Source: JADKIH01 sp031417395
GTDB taxonomy: Bacteria; Bacteroidota; Bacteroidia; AKYH767-A; 2013-40CM-41-45
NCBI GenBank assembly: GCA_031417395.1
Contig: JANOVM010000055.1
Span: 1-64,000, forward strand
Direction: 5' to 3'
Length of the DNA: 64,000 bases
This document shows, piece by piece, positions 24,785 to 34,272 of the stretch (the stretch's first letter is position 1; each line of letters starts with the position of its first letter). A model generated the notes under the pieces. The model saw only the letters and a program-made list of their open reading frames with translations. It was not told the DNA's origin and did not search any database. A program made the translations under genes and the position numbers.

Positions 24785-27598
24785 ATGCGCGATACTTCAA
24801 TCAAATCCGTACTTATTATTGGAAGCGGTCCAATTGTCATTGGTCAGGCCTGTGAATTTGATTATGCCGGCTCTCAGGCTGCCCGTTCTTTGCGTGAAGA
24901 AGGTATTGAAGTGACTTTAATTAATTCAAATCCGGCCACTATTATGACGGATGCAGTAACGGCTGATCATATATACCTTAAGCCGCTTATAAAAAAATCC
25001 ATTATTGAAATATTGCAGCAACATAAGATAGATGCTGTATTACCAACGATGGGAGGACAAACTGCATTGAACCTTGCAATTGAATGTCAGAAGGCAGGTA
25101 TATGGGATAGATTTGGAGTAAAAATTATTGGAGTTGACATTGCTGCCATAAATATGACGGAAGACCGAGAAAAATTTCGCCTCCGCATGCTTCAATTGGG
25201 AGCAGGAGTCTGTAAAGGCAGAACAGCATCTTCTTTTCTGGAAGGAAAAGAGATTGCTCAGGAGATTGGTTTCCCCCTTGTTATTCGTCCCTCATTTACG
25301 CTGGGAGGAACGGGTGGAGGATTTGTAAATAACAGAGAAGAATTTGATGCTGCTTTAAATCGTGGTCTTCATGCATCACCCACACACGAAGTGCTCATTG
25401 AAAAGTCAATAATGGGTTGGAAGGAATTCGAGCTTGAATTATTGCGCGATTCATCCGGTAACGTCATTATCATTTGTTCGATAGAGAATTTCGATCCAAT
25501 GGGAATTCATACCGGTGATTCAATTACAGTAGCTCCCGCAATGACTCTTTCAGATGTAACATACCAGCGTATGCGTGACCTTGCCATTAAATGCATGAAT
25601 GGTATTGGCAACTTTGCAGGCGGCTGTAATATCCAGTTTTCTGTAAACCCTGATAATGAAGAAGAAATTATTGTTATTGAAATAAATCCTCGTGTTTCCC
25701 GCTCATCGGCTTTGGCTTCAAAGGCAACAGGCTATCCTATTGCAAAGATTGCATCGAAGCTCGCCATTGGTTACAGACTTGACGAACTAAATAATGAAAT
25801 CACTAAAAGCACTTCAGCCTTTTTTGAACCGTCGCTGGATTATGTTATTGTAAAAGTTCCCCGATGGAATTTTGATAAGTTTAAAGGTACAGACAGACAC
25901 CTCGGACTGCAAATGAAATCCGTTGGCGAGGCTATGGGCATTGGACGCAGCTTTCAGGAAGCCCTTCAAAAAGCATGTCAGTCGCTGGAAATTAAACGAA
26001 ATGGTTTAGGAGCCGACGGCCGCGAACTGCACGATCAGGATGAAATACTTGATAGTTTAGAGCGACCTCGGTGGAACAGATTGTTTCATATTTACGATGC
26101 TTTCAAAATTGGAATTCCGTTTAATACGATTCACAAATTGACGCGCATTGACCCTTGGTTTTTAAGACAAATTGAAGAGTTGATACAACTCGAAAAGGAA
26201 ATAGAAAAATACAATGTCGATTCTATACCTCGTGAACTTTTAATGGAAGCAAAAAAGAAAGGGTATGCTGACCGACAGATTGCTCACTTGTTGCGCTGTC
26301 TGGAAAGTCAGGTTTTTAAGAAGCGAAAAGAAATGGACATTAAGCGCGTGTGGAAATTGGTAGATACATGTGCGGCTGAGTTTGAAGCGAAGACTCCATA
26401 CTATTACTCCACCTTCGACGAAGAAAATGAAAGCATTAGTTCCGGAAAAAAGAAAATAGTTATTCTGGGTTCAGGGCCAAATCGAATAGGGCAGGGCATT
26501 GAATTTGATTATAGCTGTGTGCACGGTGTGCTGGCAGCAAAAGAATGCGGTTACGAGACTATCATGATTAATTGCAATCCCGAAACAGTAAGTACCGATT
26601 TCGATATTTCCGATAAGCTCTATTTCGAACCTGTTTTTTGGGAACACATTTATGAAATAATCGAGCATGAAAAACCGGAAGGTGTAATTGTACAATTGGG
26701 CGGACAAACAGCTCTGAAGCTGGCAGAGAAGTTAAACAAGTACGGAATTAAAATAATCGGCACTTCTTTTTCTTCACTTGATCTTGCAGAAGACCGCGGC
26801 CGTTTCTCAAACTTGCTTCGTGATTTGAATATTACTTATCCCAAGTTTGGTGTAGTTGAGAATGCCGATCAATGTGTGGAACTTTCACGCGAATTGGGTT
26901 TTCCGCTTCTGGTCAGGCCGTCCTATGTTTTGGGCGGTCAAAGCATGAAGATTGTAATCAATGAAAGTGAATTGGAGACTCATGTAATTAAAATTCTTCA
27001 GGACATTCCGGATAATAAAATACTGCTTGATAATTTTCTGGAGAAAGCGATAGAAGCAGAAGCGGATGCAATATGCGACGGTGAACAAGCTTACATCATT
27101 GGAATTATGGAACACATAGAACCTGCAGGTATTCATAGCGGCGACAGCAATGCTGTGCTACCTCCATTTGATCTTAGCGACAACGTCATCAATCAGATTA
27201 AGGAAATTACTCACAGAATTGCAGTAGCTATGAAGGTTGTTGGACTTATCAATGTACAATTTGCCATAAAAAATGAAATTGTTTATGTTATTGAAGCCAA
27301 TCCCCGTGCTTCCCGCACCGTTCCATTTATTGCTAAAGCATACGATGAGCCTTATGTAAATTATGCAACAAAGGTTATGTTGGGTGTAAATAAAGTTAAA
27401 GATTTTAAATTTAGTCCTAAGCAAGAGGGTTATGCCATCAAGGTTCCTGTATTTTCTTTCGATAAATTTTTAGACGTTAACAAAGAGCTCGGACCTGAAA
27501 TGAAATCAACAGGCGAAGCAATATACTTTATAAAGGATTTGGATGATGAGTTTTTTCAGAAAATTTATGGAGAACGAAATTTGTATTTATCAAGATAA
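24785..27598 (+). CDS. carB: Carbamoyl-phosphate synthase large subunit, no allosteric domain
   Basis: Makes carbamoyl phosphate from bicarbonate, ammonia and two ATP for arginine and pyrimidine synthesis. Two homologous ATP-grasp halves are visible: the first opening VLIIGSGPIVIGQACEFDY, the second KIVILGSGPNRIGQGIEFDY near residue 555, each with its PSYVLGG/PSFTLGG loop and EINPRVSRSSALASK / EANPRASRTVPF motif. The protein ends at residue 937, just where the allosteric (MGS-like) domain starts in the 1,073-residue Escherichia coli enzyme. This shortened form is seen in other Bacteroidota. The small subunit gene carA is not in the window. Confidence 0.97.
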   Translation: MRDTSIKSVLIIGSGPIVIGQACEFDYAGSQAARSLREEGIEVTLINSNPATIMTDAVTADHIYLKPLIKKSIIEILQQHKIDAVLPTMGGQTALNLAIECQKAGIWDRFGVKIIGVDIAAINMTEDREKFRLRMLQLGAGVCKGRTASSFLEGKEIAQEIGFPLVIRPSFTLGGTGGGFVNNREEFDAALNRGLHASPTHEVLIEKSIMGWKEFELELLRDSSGNVIIICSIENFDPMGIHTGDSITVAPAMTLSDVTYQRMRDLAIKCMNGIGNFAGGCNIQFSVNPDNEEEIIVIEINPRVSRSSALASKATGYPIAKIASKLAIGYRLDELNNEITKSTSAFFEPSLDYVIVKVPRWNFDKFKGTDRHLGLQMKSVGEAMGIGRSFQEALQKACQSLEIKRNGLGADGRELHDQDEILDSLERPRWNRLFHIYDAFKIGIPFNTIHKLTRIDPWFLRQIEELIQLEKEIEKYNVDSIPRELLMEAKKKGYADRQIAHLLRCLESQVFKKRKEMDIKRVWKLVDTCAAEFEAKTPYYYSTFDEENESISSGKKKIVILGSGPNRIGQGIEFDYSCVHGVLAAKECGYETIMINCNPETVSTDFDISDKLYFEPVFWEHIYEIIEHEKPEGVIVQLGGQTALKLAEKLNKYGIKIIGTSFSSLDLAEDRGRFSNLLRDLNITYPKFGVVENADQCVELSRELGFPLLVRPSYVLGGQSMKIVINESELETHVIKILQDIPDNKILLDNFLEKAIEAEADAICDGEQAYIIGIMEHIEPAGIHSGDSNAVLPPFDLSDNVINQIKEITHRIAVAMKVVGLINVQFAIKNEIVYVIEANPRASRTVPFIAKAYDEPYVNYATKVMLGVNKVKDFKFSPKQEGYAIKVPVFSFDKFLDVNKELGPEMKSTGEAIYFIKDLDDEFFQKIYGERNLYLSR

Positions 27599-27647
27599 AG
27601 AAGAAGCAAGCTACAGTAGGTTTACAACCCATTTTATTTTCAACATT

Positions 27648-28193
27648 TTAATTTTTTTTTGATAGTCTGAATCCAATTTTTTTTCGTGGTATTCTTTTTT
27701 CTTTTTTCTTCTGCAATTCATCAAGGTATTTAAAAACAAGTTCAATATTGTTTTTATGAACATCAATTTTTTTCTTAATTTTTTCGATTTCAAGTCTAAG
27801 TTCTGTATTGTCAGCGAGTAATTTTCGAATCTTCGTGAATGTTCTGACAATTTGAATATTTACTTGAATAGCTTTATCGCTATTTAAAACACTTGCCAGC
27901 ATAACAGCCCCATATTCAGTGAATACATAGGGTAATACTTTTGAGAATTTCAATTTAGCTAAGTGGGGAAACTGGGCAATTATTAATTCTTTTTCTTCAG
28001 AAGTAATCCTGAATATGAAGTCGTCGGGAAATCGTTTTAAATTCCTTTTAACTTGTTCGTTTAATCGCTTGGTAGAGATGCCGTACAATCCTGCAAGATC
28101 ACTATCAATCATAACTTTTTTGTCCCGAAGTACCATAATTTTACTCAAAATAATTTCGTCCGGTATCAATGCCTTCGAATTTTTTGCTTTCAT
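27648..28193 (-). CDS. ORF6N domain-containing protein
   Basis: 181 residues from ATG 28193 (the frame opens at a TTG at 28220 inside the palindrome). An N-terminal ORF6N domain (PF10543-like), with ILSKIMVLRDKKVMIDSDLAGLYGI and TKRLNEQVKRNLKRFPDDF, then EYGAVMLASVLNSDKAIQVN, is followed by a predicted coiled coil (about 120-165) and a very basic tail. ORF6N occurs in phage and prophage regulators together with KilA-N/Bro-type domains and is presumed to bind DNA. No phage genes adjoin it. A palindrome lies 15 bases upstream and a related palindrome accompanies a decayed copy at 19.7 kb, which suggests self-regulation or mobility. Confidence 0.85.
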   Translation of the reverse strand: MKAKNSKALIPDEIILSKIMVLRDKKVMIDSDLAGLYGISTKRLNEQVKRNLKRFPDDFIFRITSEEKELIIAQFPHLAKLKFSKVLPYVFTEYGAVMLASVLNSDKAIQVNIQIVRTFTKIRKLLADNTELRLEIEKIKKKIDVHKNNIELVFKYLDELQKKKEKRIPRKKIGFRLSKKN

Positions 28194-28207
28194 TTTTTTG
28201 CTTTTCA

Positions 28208-28234
28208 GAGGTGGTCGCAATTTGCGACCACCTC
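28208..28234. repeat. 27-bp perfect palindrome upstream of the ORF6N gene
   Basis: 13-base arms GAGGTGGTCGCAA and TTGCGACCACCTC flank a single central T. It lies immediately before the ORF6N start codon and shares the core GCAATTTGCGACC with the palindrome at 19617-19661. Position suggests an operator or attenuator. The remaining 28235-28504 shows no gene. Confidence 0.9.
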
Positions 28235-28479
28235 ATTTGTTGGATAGTAATAACCTTCCTGATTTGTTTTTTCAAATACTAAATTGTTGACATAGAGAAT
28301 AGGGAAACAGAGCGGTAAATTTCCGAAATTCATTTTCAGTTTAAAAACTGTTTACTAAGTATATTATATTAGAATAATAAGGAATTAACTTTATCAGACT
28401 GTTTATTTTCACAGCAGGTATTTTCCTATAATTGTGGATTATTGTAAGATTTTCAGAAGGCAATCTTCAATATTTCCTT

Positions 28480-28487
28480 TATATTCG
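28480..28487 (+). promoter_or_regulatory. Putative -7 box of the YfhO-like gene
   Basis: TATATTCG differs from TAnnTTTG at one base and lies 18 bases before ATG 28505, the normal short-leader geometry. No clear -33 element is seen. Confidence 0.35.
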
Positions 28488-28504
28488 CACCTGATAAAAA
28501 AGAC

Positions 28505-30991
28505 ATGAAAAAATACCTCCCACATCTTATTGCTGTTGCAGCATTTGTTGTTATTACGATGATTTATTTTTCGCCATTGTTTAATGGAAAGGAACTTCGT
28601 CAGAGTGATATAAACAACTGGAAAGGAATGTCAAAAGAAATCATGGATTTCAAGGAAAAATCCGGTGAAGATACGTATTGGACGAATTCAATGTTTGGAG
28701 GAATGCCCGGCTATCAAATTGCAGCGGTTTATTCCGCCAATCTGATTCAATATATTGATAAAGTTATTACACTTGGTTTGCCTGCTCCGGCCAATTATTT
28801 ATTTCTCTTTATGATTGGCTTTTATTTTTTACTAATTACCTTGAAAGTAGACAATAAGATTGCAATAGTAGGTTCAATAGCTTTTGCTTTTAATTGTTAC
28901 TTTTTGATTGCAATTGAGGCAGGGCATAACACTAAAGCACATGCCATAGGTTATATGGCTCCTGTAGTTGCCGGCATCATTTTATCTTATCGGGGGAAGT
29001 ATTTACTGGGTGCAGCCATTACATCACTTTTTCTCGCTCTCGAACTATATGCTAATCACCTTCAAATAACATACTATCTGATGCTTACGGTGATTATTTT
29101 TGTTGTTTTGGAATTTGTTCGCTCGTATAAGGAGAAAAAAATTACCGGTTTTATTAAAAGTACTGCTTTCCTTGGCATTGGAGCAGCATTAGCTGTGCTT
29201 TCTTCTCTAACCAATCTATGGGCTACACAGGAATATGGAAAATATTCTACACGCGGTCCTTCTGAACTCACTTCCAATAAGGAAAATCAAACTACGGGAC
29301 TTGACAGAGATTATATTACGGATTGGAGTTATGGAATTGGTGAAACAATTACATTATTCATACCTGATTTTAAAGGAGGCGCCAGTGAACCGATTTCTAA
29401 AAACAACAAGGATGCTTTGAAAGATGTCGATCCTAATTTCAAACAATATGTTGGCAGCTTCGGTTCGTATTTTGGTGATCAGCCATTTACTCTTGGACCG
29501 TATTATATCGGAGCAATCATTATTTTGCTTTTTGTGATTGGTGCTTTTGTTGTTGAAGGGCCAATTAAATGGTGGCTGCTTTCCGCCACAGCACTTTCTA
29601 TTCTCCTTAGCTGGGGAAAAAACTTCATGAGTTTTACAAACCTCTTTTTGGATTTTGTTCCCGGTTACGATAAGTTCAGAGCAGTAGCTATGATATTGGT
29701 AATTGCTGCTTTTGCAGTACCGTTGCTCGCAATTATAGCAGTTAACAAAATGGTTACTGAAAAAGATTTTTTTAAAAAATATAAAAAGAAACTTATTTAT
29801 TCTTCAGGAAGTGTTTTAGGTATCGCTTTCCTGATTACGATAGCGCCCGGAATGTTTACTAGTTTTTATACTTCAAATGAATACGACCAGGTAGCTCAAT
29901 CAGTGAAAGGACAGCAAAACTCGCAGGAACTGCTGGATAGTTTTTTTAGTTCTGTTAGTTCAGCACGGGAACATATTGTTAAGTCTGATGCTTTGCGAAC
30001 GTTGATGCTTTTGCTGTTTACCTCTGCTTTAATCTGGACATTTCTTAAATTCAGATATAAAAAGGAGTTTTTTATTTTTGCATTACTTGCACTCATTCTT
30101 ATTGATCTTGCTCCTGTTGGGCGCCGCTATCTGCAAGAAGATGATTTCGTTAAGAAATCAGCAAATGCCATACCCTACCCAATGACACAGGCTGATCAAT
30201 ATATATTACAGGACACTTCCTCAAGTTATCGCGTATTAAATATTGCTGTCAATACATTTAACGATGCAAGTACTTCTTACTATCATCAATCAATTGGTGG
30301 ATACCATGGTGCTAAGTTAAAACGATATAAAGAAGTTATTGATTCCAGCCTGACTGAGGAGCTTGCTGTATTAAGAATGGTAATGCAAAAACCTGATTCT
30401 TCCAACGAAGGAATTATTTATAGTCAGCCGGTAATAAACATGATGAATACGAAATACATCGTTTACAATGGTGATGCTCCTCCTTTACTTAACAGAGGAG
30501 CTCTGGGGAATGCCTGGTTTGTTAATAGTGTGAAAATGGTTCCGAATGCTGATGTGGAAATTGTTGCAATTAAAAATTTTGATCCTAAGTCAACAGCTTT
30601 TGTTGATCAAAAATTCGAGGATAAACTAAAAGGATTTAATATACAAGGTCCTGATTCCGCTTCTTCTATAGTACTTACGAAATATAAACCTAACCATCTT
30701 ACCTATCAAGCTTCGGTAACTGCAGAACAATTGGCTGTTTTTTCTGAAATATATTATGATAAAGGTTGGAATGCTTACGTTGACGGAAAGCCGGCTGATT
30801 ATTTTAGGGCTAACTATATTTTACGGGCGATGAGAGTTCCTCAGGGTAATCATACAATTGAATTCAAGTTTGAACCCAAAGTAATTACTACAGGTGAAAA
30901 AGTATCGTTTGCAGGGTCGTTATTAATAATACTGTTTGTGGCATTTGCAGTCTGGTCTGATCTAAAAAAGAAACCGGAAAGTGCAGGTTAA
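28505..30991 (+). CDS. YfhO-family polytopic membrane protein
   Basis: 828 residues with about 12 membrane helices in the first 560 residues plus one near the C-terminus, and a large extracytoplasmic domain (about 565-790). The N-terminal ELRQSDINNWKGMSKEI followed by TYWTNSMFGGMPGYQ is the hallmark of Bacteroidota YfhO-like proteins. The topology and the DxxQ-type first loop resemble GT-C fold glycosyltransferases; Gram-positive YfhO glycosylates lipoteichoic acid. Here it probably transfers a lipid-linked sugar on the outer face of the inner membrane. Substrate is unknown. Stands alone. Confidence 0.88.
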   Translation: MKKYLPHLIAVAAFVVITMIYFSPLFNGKELRQSDINNWKGMSKEIMDFKEKSGEDTYWTNSMFGGMPGYQIAAVYSANLIQYIDKVITLGLPAPANYLFLFMIGFYFLLITLKVDNKIAIVGSIAFAFNCYFLIAIEAGHNTKAHAIGYMAPVVAGIILSYRGKYLLGAAITSLFLALELYANHLQITYYLMLTVIIFVVLEFVRSYKEKKITGFIKSTAFLGIGAALAVLSSLTNLWATQEYGKYSTRGPSELTSNKENQTTGLDRDYITDWSYGIGETITLFIPDFKGGASEPISKNNKDALKDVDPNFKQYVGSFGSYFGDQPFTLGPYYIGAIIILLFVIGAFVVEGPIKWWLLSATALSILLSWGKNFMSFTNLFLDFVPGYDKFRAVAMILVIAAFAVPLLAIIAVNKMVTEKDFFKKYKKKLIYSSGSVLGIAFLITIAPGMFTSFYTSNEYDQVAQSVKGQQNSQELLDSFFSSVSSAREHIVKSDALRTLMLLLFTSALIWTFLKFRYKKEFFIFALLALILIDLAPVGRRYLQEDDFVKKSANAIPYPMTQADQYILQDTSSSYRVLNIAVNTFNDASTSYYHQSIGGYHGAKLKRYKEVIDSSLTEELAVLRMVMQKPDSSNEGIIYSQPVINMMNTKYIVYNGDAPPLLNRGALGNAWFVNSVKMVPNADVEIVAIKNFDPKSTAFVDQKFEDKLKGFNIQGPDSASSIVLTKYKPNHLTYQASVTAEQLAVFSEIYYDKGWNAYVDGKPADYFRANYILRAMRVPQGNHTIEFKFEPKVITTGEKVSFAGSLLIILFVAFAVWSDLKKKPESAG

Positions 30992-31045
30992 AATAAACCA
31001 TTATCAAACATTCATGTAATTTGAAAAAAAATGGAATGTAAGAAG

Positions 31046-34000
31046 CTATAATAACACTAATATAGTTCCTTGCCTGAATTCGCCGTTTGCATTTATTATA
31101 TAGGAATATAATCCTGCAGGAACCGCTTCACCTTGAAATTTTCCATTCCATGACTCTGAGAGATTGTTCGTTTCGAAAATCATTTTTCCCCAGCGATTAT
31201 AAATTGCCAAATGAGTCTCACTGCAATTGCTGAAACCGAATATTCGAAACCTGTCATTTATTCCATCGTCATTAGGCGTGAAAGTATTGGGAATATACAA
31301 ATGATTGACCGGTAATTCAGGCGCACTTAGTTTTAAAATTGTACTGTCTGCACAGATGACTCCCGAGTTAGTAATCAATTGAACTCTATATCCTCCCTCT
31401 ATCCAATAAATATGTTGAGGATTTAATGAATCTGAAAATGTTTGATCTCCAAAGCTCCAGGAATATGTTTGTGCATAGGAGGATGCCGGATTGAAGCTGA
31501 ACACACCTGTGCAAGAATCGCCGTTGTAGGTAAATGCTGAAGTAGCAAATTGGGCTATAGTTATTTTCTTTTCTATGCTATCGCGACAACCGGAATTTTC
31601 TGTAATTAACTTTACGGAGTAATTGCCCGTCGAAGAATAAGTATGTATGGGATTAGTTACATTCGAAGAGTTACCATCTCCAAATTGCCAGAAATTTTTA
31701 ATTCCGTTAATCGATAAATTTTTAAATTCTTTATCAAAAGAACAAAGCGAGTCAGTTTTGAAATTTGCACGTACCGTTTTGCTAACAGTAACATTATTCA
31801 CAAATGTATCACTGCATGTGTTGTTGGATGCAATGAGTGTTACCAGGAAAGATCCATTTTCCGGAAAAGTGTAATCGGTATTTCCAATCTCACTTATTTT
31901 TTCCTGGTTAACAAACCACTTATAGGAATTTGCACCGGTTGAGGTGTTGATGAAGTGAAACTTCTTTGTGCATAATTCCTGAGTGAAATGATATGCTGCC
32001 CTTAAACCCGGTGTAGCGTCAACTATTGTGAATACGGTATCCCTGCATCCGGTAGCATCGATGCCAACTACTGAATAGAGTCCACCACTGGTTACTGTTA
32101 AAGAATCGCCTGTCATTCCCGGCAATACTTTGTGATTTCTATACCATTGTTTGGATACAATACCGTTTCCTTTTACAGTAAGGAAGGCTGAACCCCCTTC
32201 ACAAATTGGTGTAGGAGTATATGCAATAGAAATTTCAGCATTAATTGGATTGATTGCTTTGATAACTACAGAATCGGTTACTTCGCAGCCATTCGCAGAA
32301 ACTTTAACGGAGTAGGTTCCCTCTGCATTAATTAAAATCGAAGGAGAAGTTAAGCCATTTGACCATAAATAATTATTGCCCCCTGATGCTGTTAAGGTCG
32401 CAGAATTGCCGGCGCAGAAATTTAAAGCCCCTATTACCTGTATAGAAGGATGAATTGTAACTGGTGTTACAGTTATAGAAGCAGATCCTGTGCAGCCGGA
32501 TACATTTGTACCTGTAACGGTATAAATCATAGGGGTAGACGGATTGGCAATGACTTGTGGACCTGTAGTGATATTTAATCCTGTGGAAGGTGACCATGAA
32601 TAACTATCCGCTCCCGAAACCTGAAGTATTTGAGGAGAATTATTACATACTATTGCATTGGAAGAAACGCTCAATTGAATTCCGGCTACGGTAACAAATG
32701 AATTGTATTTTACGGTAACTGTATCTGAACATTGTTGTATTCTTAAAGTCACATCATAATTTCCTTCACTTGAATAATGATGAAGCGGTGATGATAAATT
32801 AGATGTAGTACCATCGCCAAAATCCCATAGCCACCAGGTTCCTACACAGGATTTTTCAACGAACTGATACCCCTGACAATCTGCCGTATTATAGGCTGAA
32901 AAATCAACCTTCGTAGGTAAATGTGATGTCCCGGTCGGTTCACCATCAATAATATTTGGCAATCCGGAATGCGTCGGAATAGAATCAATAAATATTGAAT
33001 TCCTTGTGTATAAAATATTAGCCGGAACAGGATTATCAGGGTCAGCAATTTCACTTAAGTAGAAAGCTGAATCATTTGAGCATGCATAGATTTTACCGTT
33101 TCCGGCTAACTCAATATCAGAAAGATTTGAACTTCTTAAACTGTCAATGATTTCATTCACATTTGTATTTACGTCAATTCTTCCAAGAACTGATGGCTTG
33201 GCAGAAGTGAAGGTTTGGTAATAAACTTTTGAAGCATCGGGCGAAAATTCAGTTCCCCAAACCTTATCTTTAGAAACATTATAAAATTTTCTATTTGAAA
33301 TTGTCCCTGCTTCAAGAATAAAATCGTAGACGATTAAATCAGGGTCGTTTGGATTTGATGAAGATGTGGATACGCAGACTTTTGTATTATCGGGAGAAAC
33401 TTCAATTTCTAGTGAAGTTGAAATAGGGCCATGCATTACTATATTGTCGAGCAGAAGGGGGATAGATATTCCCAAATCGGAAATCATTATTGAATAAAGC
33501 TGTAAGGTGTCATTGCTTAATCCCGGAATCAATAAATATCTGCAACCATTTTTCATTTGTTTAGTAATTGTCATGCCTTCGGTGAATCCACTTCCGACGA
33601 AAACATTTTTTTGTCCAACATTTCCAAGTCCTCCATTTTGTGACATATCAATTACAGAATACAAAAGTGAATCCTGCTGATAATTGCCTGTGTAATGGAA
33701 AAAAATATATTTGTTGACATCACATGTCATTTTGCAAATTGCAGATTCATAAACTGAACGATTGCCCAAAAGATTATTTCCATTTGGCATAGGATTCAAA
33801 TTTCCATCTCTGATTTGAATTTTATTGTTCCCTTCAACCGCTGTTACAAAAAGTAGATTTCCGGAAGGGTCCGTCATTATATTGATGTCTTTTTCACCTC
33901 CTGCACCAAAGCCTGAAATAGTTGGTCCAACCACCGGAATTGCAGGTGAAAAATCAACAATACTTACATTTCCTGATGATTTTCTTACCGGCCATTTTAG

Positions 34001-34120
34001 TGCTTGTGCAGAAGAATCTTGTGTAAAAAATAAAGCAACAAAAAAAAGTACCGTCAGTTTCAATTTGAAACTCCGGTAAATCAATTGATTTTTATTAAAA
34101 AATGTACCTTTTTTAAACAA
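31046..34120 (-). CDS. PKD-repeat protein with gliding-motility C-terminal domain (T9SS cargo)
   Basis: Exported, about 1,024 residues. No ATG opens the frame: a stop lies 2 codons before TTG 34120. TTG at 34063, preceded by CGGAG, would give a neat signal peptide KLTVLFFVALFFTQDSSAQ and may be the true start. Then come a beta-propeller-like region (about 60-390), a PKD domain (WWLWDFGDGTTSNLSSP), Ig-like SprB/PKD-related stretches (CTGSASITV, CAGNSATLTASGGNNYLWS), two more PKD domains (FWQFGDGNSSNVTNP and YSWSFGDQTFSDSLNP) and a C-terminal gliding/CHU_C-type domain (IPNTFTPNDDGINDRF, IYNRWGKMIFE). Likely a cell-surface adhesin or structural protein exported by T9SS. Confidence 0.85.
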   Translation of the reverse strand: MFKKGTFFNKNQLIYRSFKLKLTVLFFVALFFTQDSSAQALKWPVRKSSGNVSIVDFSPAIPVVGPTISGFGAGGEKDINIMTDPSGNLLFVTAVEGNNKIQIRDGNLNPMPNGNNLLGNRSVYESAICKMTCDVNKYIFFHYTGNYQQDSLLYSVIDMSQNGGLGNVGQKNVFVGSGFTEGMTITKQMKNGCRYLLIPGLSNDTLQLYSIMISDLGISIPLLLDNIVMHGPISTSLEIEVSPDNTKVCVSTSSSNPNDPDLIVYDFILEAGTISNRKFYNVSKDKVWGTEFSPDASKVYYQTFTSAKPSVLGRIDVNTNVNEIIDSLRSSNLSDIELAGNGKIYACSNDSAFYLSEIADPDNPVPANILYTRNSIFIDSIPTHSGLPNIIDGEPTGTSHLPTKVDFSAYNTADCQGYQFVEKSCVGTWWLWDFGDGTTSNLSSPLHHYSSEGNYDVTLRIQQCSDTVTVKYNSFVTVAGIQLSVSSNAIVCNNSPQILQVSGADSYSWSPSTGLNITTGPQVIANPSTPMIYTVTGTNVSGCTGSASITVTPVTIHPSIQVIGALNFCAGNSATLTASGGNNYLWSNGLTSPSILINAEGTYSVKVSANGCEVTDSVVIKAINPINAEISIAYTPTPICEGGSAFLTVKGNGIVSKQWYRNHKVLPGMTGDSLTVTSGGLYSVVGIDATGCRDTVFTIVDATPGLRAAYHFTQELCTKKFHFINTSTGANSYKWFVNQEKISEIGNTDYTFPENGSFLVTLIASNNTCSDTFVNNVTVSKTVRANFKTDSLCSFDKEFKNLSINGIKNFWQFGDGNSSNVTNPIHTYSSTGNYSVKLITENSGCRDSIEKKITIAQFATSAFTYNGDSCTGVFSFNPASSYAQTYSWSFGDQTFSDSLNPQHIYWIEGGYRVQLITNSGVICADSTILKLSAPELPVNHLYIPNTFTPNDDGINDRFRIFGFSNCSETHLAIYNRWGKMIFETNNLSESWNGKFQGEAVPAGLYSYIINANGEFRQGTILVLL

Positions 34121-34272
34121 CTTTCAGAATTTATTTCTTCAATGGATTTTTAGAAATCCGGGAAGAACCCTTTAATTTCTACCTTTCATTGATAAAATAG
34201 ATTCAATCAAAAAAATTAAATGAAGATGTTTCACTCAATTTTATATAAAAAAAATTAACTTTTTTCTTCACT

